Origin: Candidatus Faecivivens stercoravium
GTDB lineage: Bacteria; Bacillota; Clostridia; Oscillospirales; Ruminococcaceae
Length of the DNA: 8,696 nt
Assembly: GCA_018712425.1 (NCBI GenBank)
Contig: DVHA01000073.1
Location: 1-8,696, forward strand
Direction of reading: 5' to 3'
In this document: positions 1-5,900 of the stretch, piece after piece
Layout: every line of letters starts with the position of its first letter
Position numbering within the stretch: the first letter of the stretch is position 1
Made by a program: the position numbers and the translations under genes
The notes under the pieces: generated by a model
Told to the model about the DNA's origin: nothing
What the model saw: the letters and a program-made list of their open reading frames with translations, nothing else
Database searches by the model: none

Positions 1-59
1 GTGCGCAGCACCCAAAAAATGCTGATAAATGACTTTCGATAAGCTGAAAGAGGTTGGTT
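1..59 (+). other. leader or tail of an upstream gene cut by the window edge
   Basis: This short stretch precedes the SpoVB-like gene. Frame 1 is open from the edge to a TAA at 40-42, and frame 3 to a TGA at 30-32, so either could be the tail of an upstream gene. Nothing decides between them. I see no promoter here, so the flippase is probably transcribed from outside the window. The GAAAGAGG just before the ATG at 60 is its ribosome binding site. Confidence 0.3.
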
Positions 60-1586
60 ATGAAGGCGAGACAGTTTCTAAAAAACACCGTGATCCTGGC
101 GGTGGGGGCGGTGGTGCTGCGGCTCATCGGCATCGGGTTTTCGGGGTGGCTGACCCGGAAAATTGGAAGCGAAGGGATGGGGCTGTTCCAGCTGGTCTTC
201 ACCATCTACAACTTTGCCTCGACCCTGGCGACGTCGGGGATTTATCTGGCGGTGACCCGGCTGGTAGCCGAGGAGCTGGGGAAAGGGAAATACGGCCGGG
301 CGGCCGCGGCGATGCGGGTGTCGATGGTCTTCGGGGCGGTGGTGAGCGCCGGGGCGGCGGCCTTCCTCTGGTTCGGCGCGCCCTATATCGGCGTCCATAT
401 CCTCCAGGACGGGCGGACGGTCAGGTCGCTGCGGGTGCTGGCGGCGGCGCTGCCGTTCATGGCCTTTTCATGCAGCCTCAGGGGGTACTTTTTCGCCATC
501 CGGGAGGTCTGGAAGACCAATACCAGCCAGATTCTTGAACAGCTTATCCGGATTGCCGTCGTCGCCCTCGCCTTCCAGATTGTCCTGCCGAAGGGGCTGG
601 AATGGGCCTGCGTCGGGATTGCGCTGGGGTCGGTCGGCGGGGAGGCGGTGGCCTTCTGCTACACGCTGACCCTTTACCTGCGGGATAAGCATAAACGGAC
701 GTTTGTAAAAGAGAAAAGCGCCGTCATGGCCCGGCCGGTGCTGGCGATTGCCGGTCCGGTGGCCCTCTCGGGGTATTTAAAGGCGGCCCTCTCGTCGATT
801 GAGAACATCCTCGTCCCCCGGGGGCTGAGGCGGTACGGGGCGGACACCGCCACCGCCCTCGCCCAGTACGGGATGATGGAGGCGATGGTGATGCCGGTCC
901 TCAATTTCCCGGCGGCGCTGATCGCCTCCTTTTCAAACCTCCTGGTGCCGGAGGTGGCCGAGTGGCGGGCGACCGGGAAGACCGGGGAAATCGCAAAACT
1001 GACCGGGCGGGTGCTGCGGGTGACCCTCCTCTTCGCGCTGCCGGTGTCGGCGGCGTTTATCTGCTTCGGGGAGGAGCTGGGCGGGGCGATCTACGGCAAC
1101 CCCGAGGCGGGGAAGATGCTCTGGATTATGGCCCCCCTCACCCCGATCCTCTACCTCGACACGGTGGCCGACGCGCTGCTGAAAGGGATGGACCAGCAGG
1201 TCGCGGTCATGCGCTACTCGATCATCGACTCGGGGCTGAGCGTCCTCTTACTTTACACCCTCCTACCCCTCTTTGGGGTCAAGGGGTACATCACCGTCCT
1301 CTTTTTCACCAGTTTTGTCAACGCCTCCCTCAGCATCTCCCGGCTCTCCAAGGTCGTGCGGATTCCCTTTAACTTCTCCCGCTGGATCGGGCGGCCGATG
1401 CTGGCGGCCGGGGCGGCCGGGGCGGTGACGATGCTGGTGATGCGGGGGGCGGCGCTGCCGGACGGGTGGCGGGCAGGGGTTGGGATTGTCCTTCTCGCCC
1501 TGCTGTACGCCGCCGCGCTCTACCTTTTGGGGATTGGGCGGCGGACGATGCGATGGAGCAGGCGTCTGCGGTCGCAGACGCAATGA
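60..1586 (+). CDS. spoVB: SpoVB-like polysaccharide/lipid-linked precursor flippase (MATE/MVF superfamily)
   Basis: Predicted integral membrane protein of 508 residues, close to the usual length of about 500-520 for the family, with hydrophobic segments along its whole length (14 helices are typical). The N-terminus carries the family pattern: FLKNT, a first helix, then RKIGSEGMGLFQLVFTIYN at about residues 33-51. In Bacillus, SpoVB is a membrane protein needed for spore cortex formation and related proteins flip lipid-linked precursors; the same role here is inferred. An in-frame TTG lies two codons upstream, but the ATG at 60 is preferred because GAAAGAGG sits 6 bases before it. The last codons (RLRSQTQ-stop) lie inside hairpin 1562-1581 of the adjacent repeat array, so the C-terminal tail is repeat-derived. 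A MurJ/YtgP-like paralogue is the main alternative. Confidence 0.85.
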   Translation: MKARQFLKNTVILAVGAVVLRLIGIGFSGWLTRKIGSEGMGLFQLVFTIYNFASTLATSGIYLAVTRLVAEELGKGKYGRAAAAMRVSMVFGAVVSAGAAAFLWFGAPYIGVHILQDGRTVRSLRVLAAALPFMAFSCSLRGYFFAIREVWKTNTSQILEQLIRIAVVALAFQIVLPKGLEWACVGIALGSVGGEAVAFCYTLTLYLRDKHKRTFVKEKSAVMARPVLAIAGPVALSGYLKAALSSIENILVPRGLRRYGADTATALAQYGMMEAMVMPVLNFPAALIASFSNLLVPEVAEWRATGKTGEIAKLTGRVLRVTLLFALPVSAAFICFGEELGGAIYGNPEAGKMLWIMAPLTPILYLDTVADALLKGMDQQVAVMRYSIIDSGLSVLLLYTLLPLFGVKGYITVLFFTSFVNASLSISRLSKVVRIPFNFSRWIGRPMLAAGAAGAVTMLVMRGAALPDGWRAGVGIVLLALLYAAALYLLGIGRRTMRWSRRLRSQTQ

Positions 1587-1691
1587 TATCCGCCTCCGGC
1601 GGGTGATGAATGATATTGCCCCTGCGGGGCAGTGATATTCGCTCCTTCAGAGCGAATGAAGGTAGGCCGCAAGCGGCCTTTGATTGAAAAA
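1562..1691 (-). repeat. hairpin-array element 1, left arm (leader on the right, reads leftward)
   Basis: Five hairpins read on the minus strand. They are 1664-1679 (AGGCCGC stem), 1637-1657 (eight-pair ATTCGCTC stem), 1618-1630 (GCCCC/GGGGC, loop GCA), 1590-1602 (CCGCC/GGCGG, loop GGA) and 1562-1581 (nine-pair GCGTCTGCG stem). Spacers in order are ACCTTCATT-like, AATATCACT, AATATCATTCATCAC and ATATCATT. The arm opens with CTTTTTCAATC (1682-1692). It matches the right arm unit by unit but uses AATATCA where the others have AATTTCA. The outermost hairpin overlaps the 3' end of the flippase gene. Function unknown. Confidence 0.8.
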
Positions 1692-1776
1692 GTTCCCGTA
1701 CAGTTTCGGATAGCCTGTACCGGCAGCCTTACCGGAAGGCGGCGGCGCAGAGGTTTTTGGCAATCTTCCGGGACAC
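1692..1776. other. core of hairpin-array element 1
   Basis: About 85 bases between the two leader sequences, with no convincing gene. It contains an inverted repeat GTACAG/CTGTAC (1698-1703 and 1715-1720) and a hairpin GCCTT/AAGGC (1726-1740). Apart from CGGGACA near the right leader, also found in the other element, I see no clear similarity between the two cores. Short reading frames through here have no ribosome binding site and mainly translate repeats. Confidence 0.5.
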
Positions 1777-1880
1777 TTTTTAAATCATCGCGAAGCGATA
1801 CCTTCACTCGCCGAAGGCGAATTTCACTGCCCCGCAGGGGCAATTTCACTTTTCACCCGGCTGAAAGCCGGATTTCACTG
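1777..1880 (+). repeat. hairpin-array element 1, right arm (leader on the left, reads rightward)
   Basis: Starts with a T-run and AAATC. Hairpins follow at 1787-1799 (ATCGC/GCGAT, loop GAA), 1808-1820 (TCGCC/GGCGA, loop GAA), 1829-1841 (GCCCC/GGGGC, loop GCA) and 1857-1871 (CCGGCT/AGCCGG, loop GAA). Spacers are ACCTTCACT, ATTTCACT, AATTTCACTTTTCAC and ATTTCACT. Bases 1777-1808 recur exactly, inverted, at 8353-8384 in element 2. The arm stops at TTTCACTG immediately before the terminator A-run. Confidence 0.85.
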
Positions 1881-1918
1881 AAAAAGGGTTATGGCATTCA
1901 AAAGCCATAACCCTTTTT
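1881..1918. terminator. bidirectional intrinsic terminator
   Basis: Perfect 15-pair stem (1881-1895 with 1904-1918) and an 8-base loop, with A5 on the left edge and T5 on the right. It can therefore work in both directions. It lies one base past the stop codon of the minus-strand acetyltransferase and also closes the convergent region downstream of the flippase. Confidence 0.93.
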
Positions 1919-1919
1919 C

Positions 1920-2561
1920 TCATTCCTCGATGACCTGGCAGCCGGCGAGGAGTTCCGGCTTATACTTCATGCTGTCCGCCTCGGTAATCGTCCGGACGAC
2001 CTTCGCCGGGACGCCCGCCGCGAAGGAGTTCGGCGGGATGTCCCGCGTCACCACCGCCCCGGCGCCGATGACGCAGCCGTCCCCGATTGTGACCCCCGGG
2101 CAGACGGTGACGTTCGCCCCAAACCAACAGCTGTTTCCGATGTGGACGGGTTTCGCGTAGCAGAGCCGCTTGACCTCCCCATTCTGGTCGAGCATCTCAT
2201 TGCGCTCGGAGGCGACCATCGGGTGGACCGGGGTGACGATCGAGCAGCCGGGGCCGAAGTTGACATCGTCCCCGATGGTCACTTCGGCGTCGTCCTGGAC
2301 GGTGAGGTTGAAGTTGGCGAAGACCCGGTTGCCGACCTTGGTGTGGCAGCCGTAGTGGAAGTAGATCGGGCCCTGCATCCGGACGCCCTCGCCCATCTCC
2401 CCGAGGATCTCGTGGAGGATCTGGTCGCGCTTTTCGTACTCGTCCTCCATCGTCATGTTGTAGACGGTGTTCAAATTGTGGGTCTTGAGCTTTTTGGCGA
2501 CCAGCTCCGGTTCCCCGGGGCAGAAAAGCACCCCCACGAAAATTCTTTCTTCCGGTGTCAT
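1920..2561 (-). CDS. sugar O-acetyltransferase, maltose/galactoside type (LacA/Maa family)
   Basis: A 213-residue cytoplasmic enzyme expected to transfer acetyl from acetyl-CoA to a sugar hydroxyl, usually as a trimer. Residues 1-35 form the N-terminal cap typical of maltose/galactoside acetyltransferases. From about residue 75 to 190, hexapeptide-type repeats form the left-handed beta helix (for example VTIGDD, KPVHIGNSCWFG, VTIGDGCVIGAGAVV). The expected catalytic histidine is His113 in TPVHP, and the family signature FAAGVPAKVVR follows near residues 180-190. Length is slightly above the family's usual 185-205. AAGGAGG at 2570-2576 lies 8 bases before the ATG. The gene has its own promoter (2632-2660) and a terminator-like leader hairpin. 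The physiological acceptor sugar cannot be read from sequence. Confidence 0.93.
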   Translation of the reverse strand: MTPEERIFVGVLFCPGEPELVAKKLKTHNLNTVYNMTMEDEYEKRDQILHEILGEMGEGVRMQGPIYFHYGCHTKVGNRVFANFNLTVQDDAEVTIGDDVNFGPGCSIVTPVHPMVASERNEMLDQNGEVKRLCYAKPVHIGNSCWFGANVTVCPGVTIGDGCVIGAGAVVTRDIPPNSFAAGVPAKVVRTITEADSMKYKPELLAGCQVIEE

Positions 2562-2578
2562 GAAAAATTCCTCCTTGC

Positions 2579-2620
2579 AAAAAGGCCGCGCCCAGAGTTC
2601 CGGACGCGGCCGGCCTTTTT
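2579..2620 (-). promoter_or_regulatory. terminator-like leader hairpin of the acetyltransferase (possible attenuator)
   Basis: On the minus strand a GC-rich stem, GGCCGCGTCC with GGGCGCGGCC (one G-U pair), is followed directly by T5. It lies between the predicted transcription start (about 2625) and the AAGGAGG site. The flanks AAAAAGGCC and GGCCTTTTT also pair, giving an alternative nine-pair stem. A polymerase starting at the promoter would meet this signal within about 50 bases. Attenuation is an inference; it could also be a leaky terminator or an RNA-stabilising 5' hairpin. Confidence 0.6.
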
Positions 2621-2631
2621 CTCATACCTCC

Positions 2632-2660
2632 ATTATAGCGGAAGCCGGGAAAAGGCGCAA
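2632..2660 (-). promoter_or_regulatory. SigA-type promoter of the acetyltransferase
   Basis: Minus-strand TATAAT at 2632-2637, spacer of 17 bases, and TTGCGC at 2655-2660. The -10 box is perfect and the -35 box matches in its TTG. The predicted start is near 2625. Confidence 0.7.
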
Positions 2661-2670
2661 GGTTTTTTGA

Positions 2671-2852
2671 GACTGTCGAAAAACAAGTTTTTCGACAGAA
2701 TAACATCCGGGCTGCATGCACTCCCTACGGTCGCACACTTGCCCGGATCAAGGTATTTTTTCCGCCGCACATGTCGCCGGAAAAAATGTGATTTAAATTT
2801 TATACCGCATCGGAAGGTCTCTGTTTTTTTCAACAGAACTTTTTCGACAAGC
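2671..2852. repeat. structured intergenic repeat with inverted TGTCGAAAAA ends (MITE-like)
   Basis: TGTCGAAAAA at 2674-2683 is inverted at 2840-2849, and another inverted copy at 2688-2697 makes an 11-pair hairpin at the left end (2673-2698). Inside are ATCCGGGC/GCCCGGAT (2705-2712 with 2741-2748) and TTTTTTCCG/CGGAAAAAA (2756-2764 with 2778-2786). A 76-codon minus-strand frame runs through it but has no ribosome binding site. This element fills most of the 2562-2924 gap between genes. A small non-autonomous mobile element is plausible; I see no transposase and no clear target duplication. Confidence 0.5.
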
Positions 2853-2876
2853 TGATTTTTCATCTTTTGATAAATT

Positions 2877-2920
2877 GCCTGGGTAAGCAGGCCCGGTTTA
2901 ACGCAAAAGGGACAACCTTT
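2877..2920 (-). terminator. weak possible terminators downstream of the GH43 gene
   Basis: Just past the GH43 stop, the minus strand has AAAGG/CCTTT around a five-base loop followed by one more T (2905-2920), then GCCTG/CAGGC (2877-2892) with no T-run. Neither is a strong intrinsic terminator. Confidence 0.25.
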
Positions 2921-2924
2921 CCCC

Positions 2925-4394
2925 TTAAGCGAAAGCGACCGTCTTCAGGTCCAGAGAACCTTCCCCGTCGAAGCTGAAATAGAGGGCGGACTTGCCGGAA
3001 ACCTCGATCGGGAAGGAGACTTCGGTCCAATCCTTGCTGTCCACCGAAAGGGCGCCGCCGCCCAGCGGCTTTTCGCCCTTCTCGTCGGCCGAGATGGCGG
3101 CCGAACCGGCAAAGCTGCCGCGGACGGTCAGGGTCAGCGTCTTCGCGCCGTCAAATGTGAAATACTTGTACCCCACCTTGCTCCCCTTCTCGATGCCGGT
3201 GATATACTGTTCGGTATGCTCGGCGCCGGTCTCCTCAGCGGTGATGCGGGTCTGCCGCTTCATGACCGGGTCGTTGTAGTCGATGCGGGACATGGTGGTC
3301 TCGCTGGTGATGTGGCAGGCGATGGCGGCGGGGTAGGCACCCTCGCCTACGAGCGGCCCGCCGTTTAAGCCGCAGCTGGTGATCTCGACCTGCTTAATCG
3401 AGCCGTCGGGCGCGATTTCAATCGGTTCGGCGCAGCCCTGGCGGGAGAACTCGGTGCCGTTGGTCTGGCGGTGGTAGAAGATGTACCACTGGCCGTTCGC
3501 CTCGACCATGCCGCCGTGGTTGTTGCCGAGGGTGTAGACCGGGGTTTCGCGGCCGTCCAGGCCGATGTCGCCGTTGGAGACGATCGTCCCGCCGTAGACA
3601 TAGCCGGAGTCGGGCTTGTCCGAGACGGCGTAGCAGAGCTCGTGGGACTTGTGGCTGGAGTAGACGAAGTAGTACTTGTCCCCGACCTTGCGGATGGAAG
3701 AGGCCTCGAAGAAGCCGTGGCCCTCAAAGCCGGTGCCGGCGGTGTGATGGCCGCCGGGGATGCAGACCCGGGGTTCTTCCTTGGTGGTCAGCATGTCCGG
3801 TTCCAGCTCGACGACCATCCCGTTTTCGCCGAACTCCGGCATCCGGATGCTGAGTTTCTGCATCCGCTCCTTGATCTGGGGGTTAATCTTCATCTCTTTT
3901 TCACAGGCGGGGGCGAAGCCGTAGTAGAGGTAGACCCGCCCGTCCGAATCGGTCAGCACCGCCGGGTCGAAGGGCATGTGCTCCTGGAGGGTCGCGCCGC
4001 CCCGGATGCTCTCGGGGTAGTGGACATGGCCGTAGAATTTGAAGGGGCCGGCGGGGGAATCGCTGACCGCGACGCCGATCTCGGGGTAGAAGGAGTAGCA
4101 GTAGTAGAGGTAGTACCGCCCGTCGGGGCCGCGGGTGACGTCGGGGGCCCAGAGCTGCATCTTGTCCTCCTTGTTGGAGGGGTCGTCGGTGCGATGGTAG
4201 ATGACCCCCTCATACCGCCAGTCGGTCAGGTCATCTTCCGGCGCCGACCAGGTGACATAGTCGCCTTCGCAGTATTTGACGCCGCCCGCCCGGTCGTGGG
4301 AGCCGTAGATGTAGACCCGGCCCTCAAAGAGGTGGGGTTCCCCGTCGGGGACATATTCGTAAAGGGGGAGATAGGGGTTATAAGCCTGTTTCAT
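2925..4394 (-). CDS. glycoside hydrolase family 43 protein with C-terminal beta-sandwich (arabinofuranosidase/xylosidase type)
   Basis: A 489-residue protein predicted to hydrolyse arabinose- or xylose-containing oligosaccharides. The five-bladed GH43 propeller spans about residues 5-345. Likely active-site residues are Asp17 in VPDGEP (base), Asp144 in PFDPAV (pKa modulator) and Glu230 in FFEASS (acid). NNHGG at 291-295 carries the propeller histidine common in the family. Residues from about 370 to the end (GYKYFTF, DWTEVSFPI, ALYFSFDGEGSLDL) resemble a CBM6-like jelly roll. There is no signal peptide, so it probably acts inside the cell on imported oligosaccharides. The frame extends upstream to 4466, but the ATG at 4394 is chosen because AAAGGAG (4402-4408) sits 7 bases before it and the longer version would run across the promoter's start point. 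No sugar transporter is adjacent. Confidence 0.92.
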   Translation of the reverse strand: MKQAYNPYLPLYEYVPDGEPHLFEGRVYIYGSHDRAGGVKYCEGDYVTWSAPEDDLTDWRYEGVIYHRTDDPSNKEDKMQLWAPDVTRGPDGRYYLYYCYSFYPEIGVAVSDSPAGPFKFYGHVHYPESIRGGATLQEHMPFDPAVLTDSDGRVYLYYGFAPACEKEMKINPQIKERMQKLSIRMPEFGENGMVVELEPDMLTTKEEPRVCIPGGHHTAGTGFEGHGFFEASSIRKVGDKYYFVYSSHKSHELCYAVSDKPDSGYVYGGTIVSNGDIGLDGRETPVYTLGNNHGGMVEANGQWYIFYHRQTNGTEFSRQGCAEPIEIAPDGSIKQVEITSCGLNGGPLVGEGAYPAAIACHITSETTMSRIDYNDPVMKRQTRITAEETGAEHTEQYITGIEKGSKVGYKYFTFDGAKTLTLTVRGSFAGSAAISADEKGEKPLGGGALSVDSKDWTEVSFPIEVSGKSALYFSFDGEGSLDLKTVAFA

Positions 4395-4476
4395 TGCAAT
4401 ACTCCTTTCCAAAGCTGCATCCAAATCGAAAGAAAGGGCGGTTTCGGACGGAATGTTCACGCGCACGGAACCGCGC

Positions 4477-4491
4477 TAGTAAATTTTACCA
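4477..4491. promoter_or_regulatory. candidate operator over the GH43 transcription start
   Basis: Near-palindrome TAGTAAATTTTACCA whose inner GTAAA-N-TTTAC is perfect. It covers the predicted start of transcription (about 4490), a usual place for a repressor to bind. The cognate regulator is unknown. Confidence 0.45.
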
Positions 4492-4496
4492 TCTCT

Positions 4497-4525
4497 ATCC
4501 TATCATATGGAGGGGCAGATGTCAA
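4497..4525 (-). promoter_or_regulatory. SigA-type promoter of the GH43 gene
   Basis: Minus-strand TTGACA at 4520-4525, 17-base spacer, then TAGGAT at 4497-4502. The -35 box is perfect. It leaves a leader of about 95 bases before the ATG at 4394. Confidence 0.75.
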
Positions 4526-4529
4526 GGGG

Positions 4530-4564
4530 GAAAAGAAAAACAGGAGACCGGTGACGGTCTCCTG
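4530..4564 (-). terminator. intrinsic terminator of the DUF3788 operon
   Basis: Perfect nine-pair stem CAGGAGACC (4541-4549) with GGTCTCCTG (4556-4564) and a six-base loop. On the minus strand it is followed by TTTTTCTTTTC. It begins 5 bases past the DUF3788 stop and insulates the GH43 promoter. Confidence 0.9.
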
Positions 4565-4569
4565 ACTGG

Positions 4570-4983
4570 TTATTTCCGATTCGGTTTTCTTTTAACCGCC
4601 AACAGTTTCATATAATCGCCAAACGCTTCCGTACCGGCCGGTTCAAACATGACCCATTTCCCGTCCCGATAGGTTTCCGCGGCATCATACTGCCTGCAAA
4701 CGGCCTCGGAAAGGGTGTCTCTGATTGTTTCAAACTTTGCCCTTTCCTCTTTGCCGAAGATCACCATGAAACCCATGCAGCCCTCTCTGGCGTAGAGGGC
4801 GCAAAGGGTTTTGCTGCCCCTGCGGTATTTATACTCATACGTCCAGTTCTTGCCGCCGGGATTCCACAGCCGCTCCATTTCATATTTTTCGTCGATGGCC
4901 CGGCAGAGCGCCTGCCAGACCTCAAATAAGGGCGGCCCGAGCAGTTCGGCCAGCACAGCCGGGGACGGTGCGTGTTCCAACAT
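4570..4983 (-). CDS. DUF3788 family protein
   Basis: A small soluble protein of 137 residues whose molecular function is not established. The DUF3788 pattern is recognisable: an N-terminal helix PLFEVWQALCRAIDEKY (about 18-34), a strand pair WTYEYKYRRGSKTLCALY (47-64), the glycine turn EGCMGFMVIFGKEE (67-80) and a late DGKWVMFEP strand. An ATG 24 bases further upstream overlaps the end of the previous gene and has no ribosome binding site. The ATG at 4983 has GGAGGGG (4989-4995) directly before it and is preferred. Only 13 bases separate it from the preceding membrane-protein gene, so the two are almost certainly co-transcribed and share the terminator at 4541-4564. Its GC content looks lower than that of its neighbours. 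Confidence 0.8.
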   Translation of the reverse strand: MLEHAPSPAVLAELLGPPLFEVWQALCRAIDEKYEMERLWNPGGKNWTYEYKYRRGSKTLCALYAREGCMGFMVIFGKEERAKFETIRDTLSEAVCRQYDAAETYRDGKWVMFEPAGTEAFGDYMKLLAVKRKPNRK

Positions 4984-4996
4984 GGTATCCCCTCCG

Positions 4997-5641
4997 TTAT
5001 TTTTCATCCATCTTCATAGGCGCGGGCCCCGGAACCGGCTGATCCGCGTCGATCACCGCCCGCCGGGCCTGAAAGAGGGCCGAGAGGAAGAAGACGTCAA
5101 CGAGAATCGAGACGACCCGCATGATGACGCCGACGTTCGGGAGGAGCCCGGTAAACCCGTCCAGCATCGCCCAGCCGCCGCAGAGGACATACCCCACCCC
5201 GACCCACCAGCGCCGCTGGGCGAGGATCCCCTCCACCTTCTCCGACTTCCCCCGGACGAGCGTCCGGCAGTATTCGAAGGTGAGGAGGGCCAGCACCACC
5301 GACGCCGCCGTCCCGGCGATGTAGGCCGCCCCTTCCAGGAAGGCAAACCACCCGCCCGAGAGGGTAAAGCCGATAATCTCAATGACGGCGCAGGGGATGA
5401 GCACCAGGGCGCAGAGCACCCCCAGCGGGAACCGCCGCGTCCGCCTCCCCCACCGGGCCATCCCCCAGGTGAGGAAGACCGCCGCCAGCAGCAAGAAGAT
5501 GCTCCCGATCCCCGGCGCGACCATCAGCCGGGCCGCCAGCAGGAACACCCCGCCCATGATGAGGGTGAGGCCCTTCATCTCGGGGGTGGAGGGGATCTTG
5601 TCCCGCCGGAATCGTTTCTTTTTCAGTTCGTTTCGTTTCAA
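4997..5641 (-). CDS. hypothetical six-helix membrane protein (TTG start)
   Basis: I do not recognise this family. A basic N-terminus (KRNELKKKRFRRDK) is followed by about six hydrophobic segments near residues 24-42, 45-63, 71-92, 98-122, 146-165 and 170-192, and a short polar tail ending in MKMDEK. A basic cytoplasmic loop at 127-145 (RTLVRGKSEKVEG) separates helices four and five. The frame is open to an ATG at 5884, but that extension only translates the hairpin series at 5717-5870. The TTG at 5641 has GGAGG (5648-5652) 6 bases before it and gives 214 residues. A TTGACA lies at 5683-5688, but I see no good -10 box at the right distance. It is the first gene of an operon with the DUF3788 gene. 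Confidence 0.75.
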   Translation of the reverse strand: MKRNELKKKRFRRDKIPSTPEMKGLTLIMGGVFLLAARLMVAPGIGSIFLLLAAVFLTWGMARWGRRTRRFPLGVLCALVLIPCAVIEIIGFTLSGGWFAFLEGAAYIAGTAASVVLALLTFEYCRTLVRGKSEKVEGILAQRRWWVGVGYVLCGGWAMLDGFTGLLPNVGVIMRVVSILVDVFFLSALFQARRAVIDADQPVPGPAPMKMDEK

Positions 5642-5716
5642 AGTCTTCCTCCAGTCGTGGAAATCCGTTTCAATCGTATCGCTGTCAAAACCCACCGGGC
5701 GGCCATGGACTTCCGA

Positions 5717-5870
5717 AGACCGGCCTCCCACGGCCGGTCTCACGCGGTTGGTTCGGGTGATGCGGCCGCGTCGAACAGCGGGTCCAGGGCCCGCGAGGGT
5801 CCTGGCAGAGTCCAGAGACAGAGTCTCTGGTCCATCCAAGGGAACCTTGGTCGCTGCCTTAAGGGCAGCG
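5717..5870. repeat. series of five tandem hairpins
   Basis: Five short stem-loops in about 155 bases: 5717-5740 (AGACCGGCC, nine pairs), 5784-5805 (CCAGGGCCC with GGGTCCTGG, nine pairs including one G-T, loop GCGA), 5812-5830 (CCAGAGAC, eight pairs, loop AGA), 5836-5850 (CCAAGG, six pairs, loop GAA) and 5852-5870 (CGCTGCC, seven pairs). They lie between the KtrB gene and the membrane-protein gene. No T-run follows the stems, so they do not look like simple terminators. They lack the TTTCAC spacers of the two-armed elements and look like another intergenic repeat family. Confidence 0.75.
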
Positions 5871-5900
5871 AAACAAACACTCAATACTAAAAAGACAAAA

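Noticed and set aside
1562..1880. CRISPR array
   Set aside because: The repeating units are variable palindromes separated by short constant spacers of 7-15 bases. There is no constant direct repeat of 25-37 bases and no unique spacers of about 30 bases.
1520..1910. Small proteins on both strands across element 1
   Set aside because: The frames only translate the hairpin array, giving arginine-rich repeats. They have no ribosome binding site, and similar strings appear where element 2 is translated.
2633..2863. A 76-codon minus-strand gene
   Set aside because: It coincides with the inverted-repeat element, has no ribosome binding site, and its sequence follows the palindromes.
3471..4565. 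Long plus-strand frame opposite the GH43 gene
   Set aside because: Typical antisense shadow of a GC-rich gene, with valine/aspartate/glycine-rich composition and no recognisable domain. The opposite strand has a clear GH43 protein.
5660..5688. Promoter for the membrane-protein operon from the TTGACA at 5683-5688
   Set aside because: No acceptable -10 sequence lies 16-18 bases downstream.
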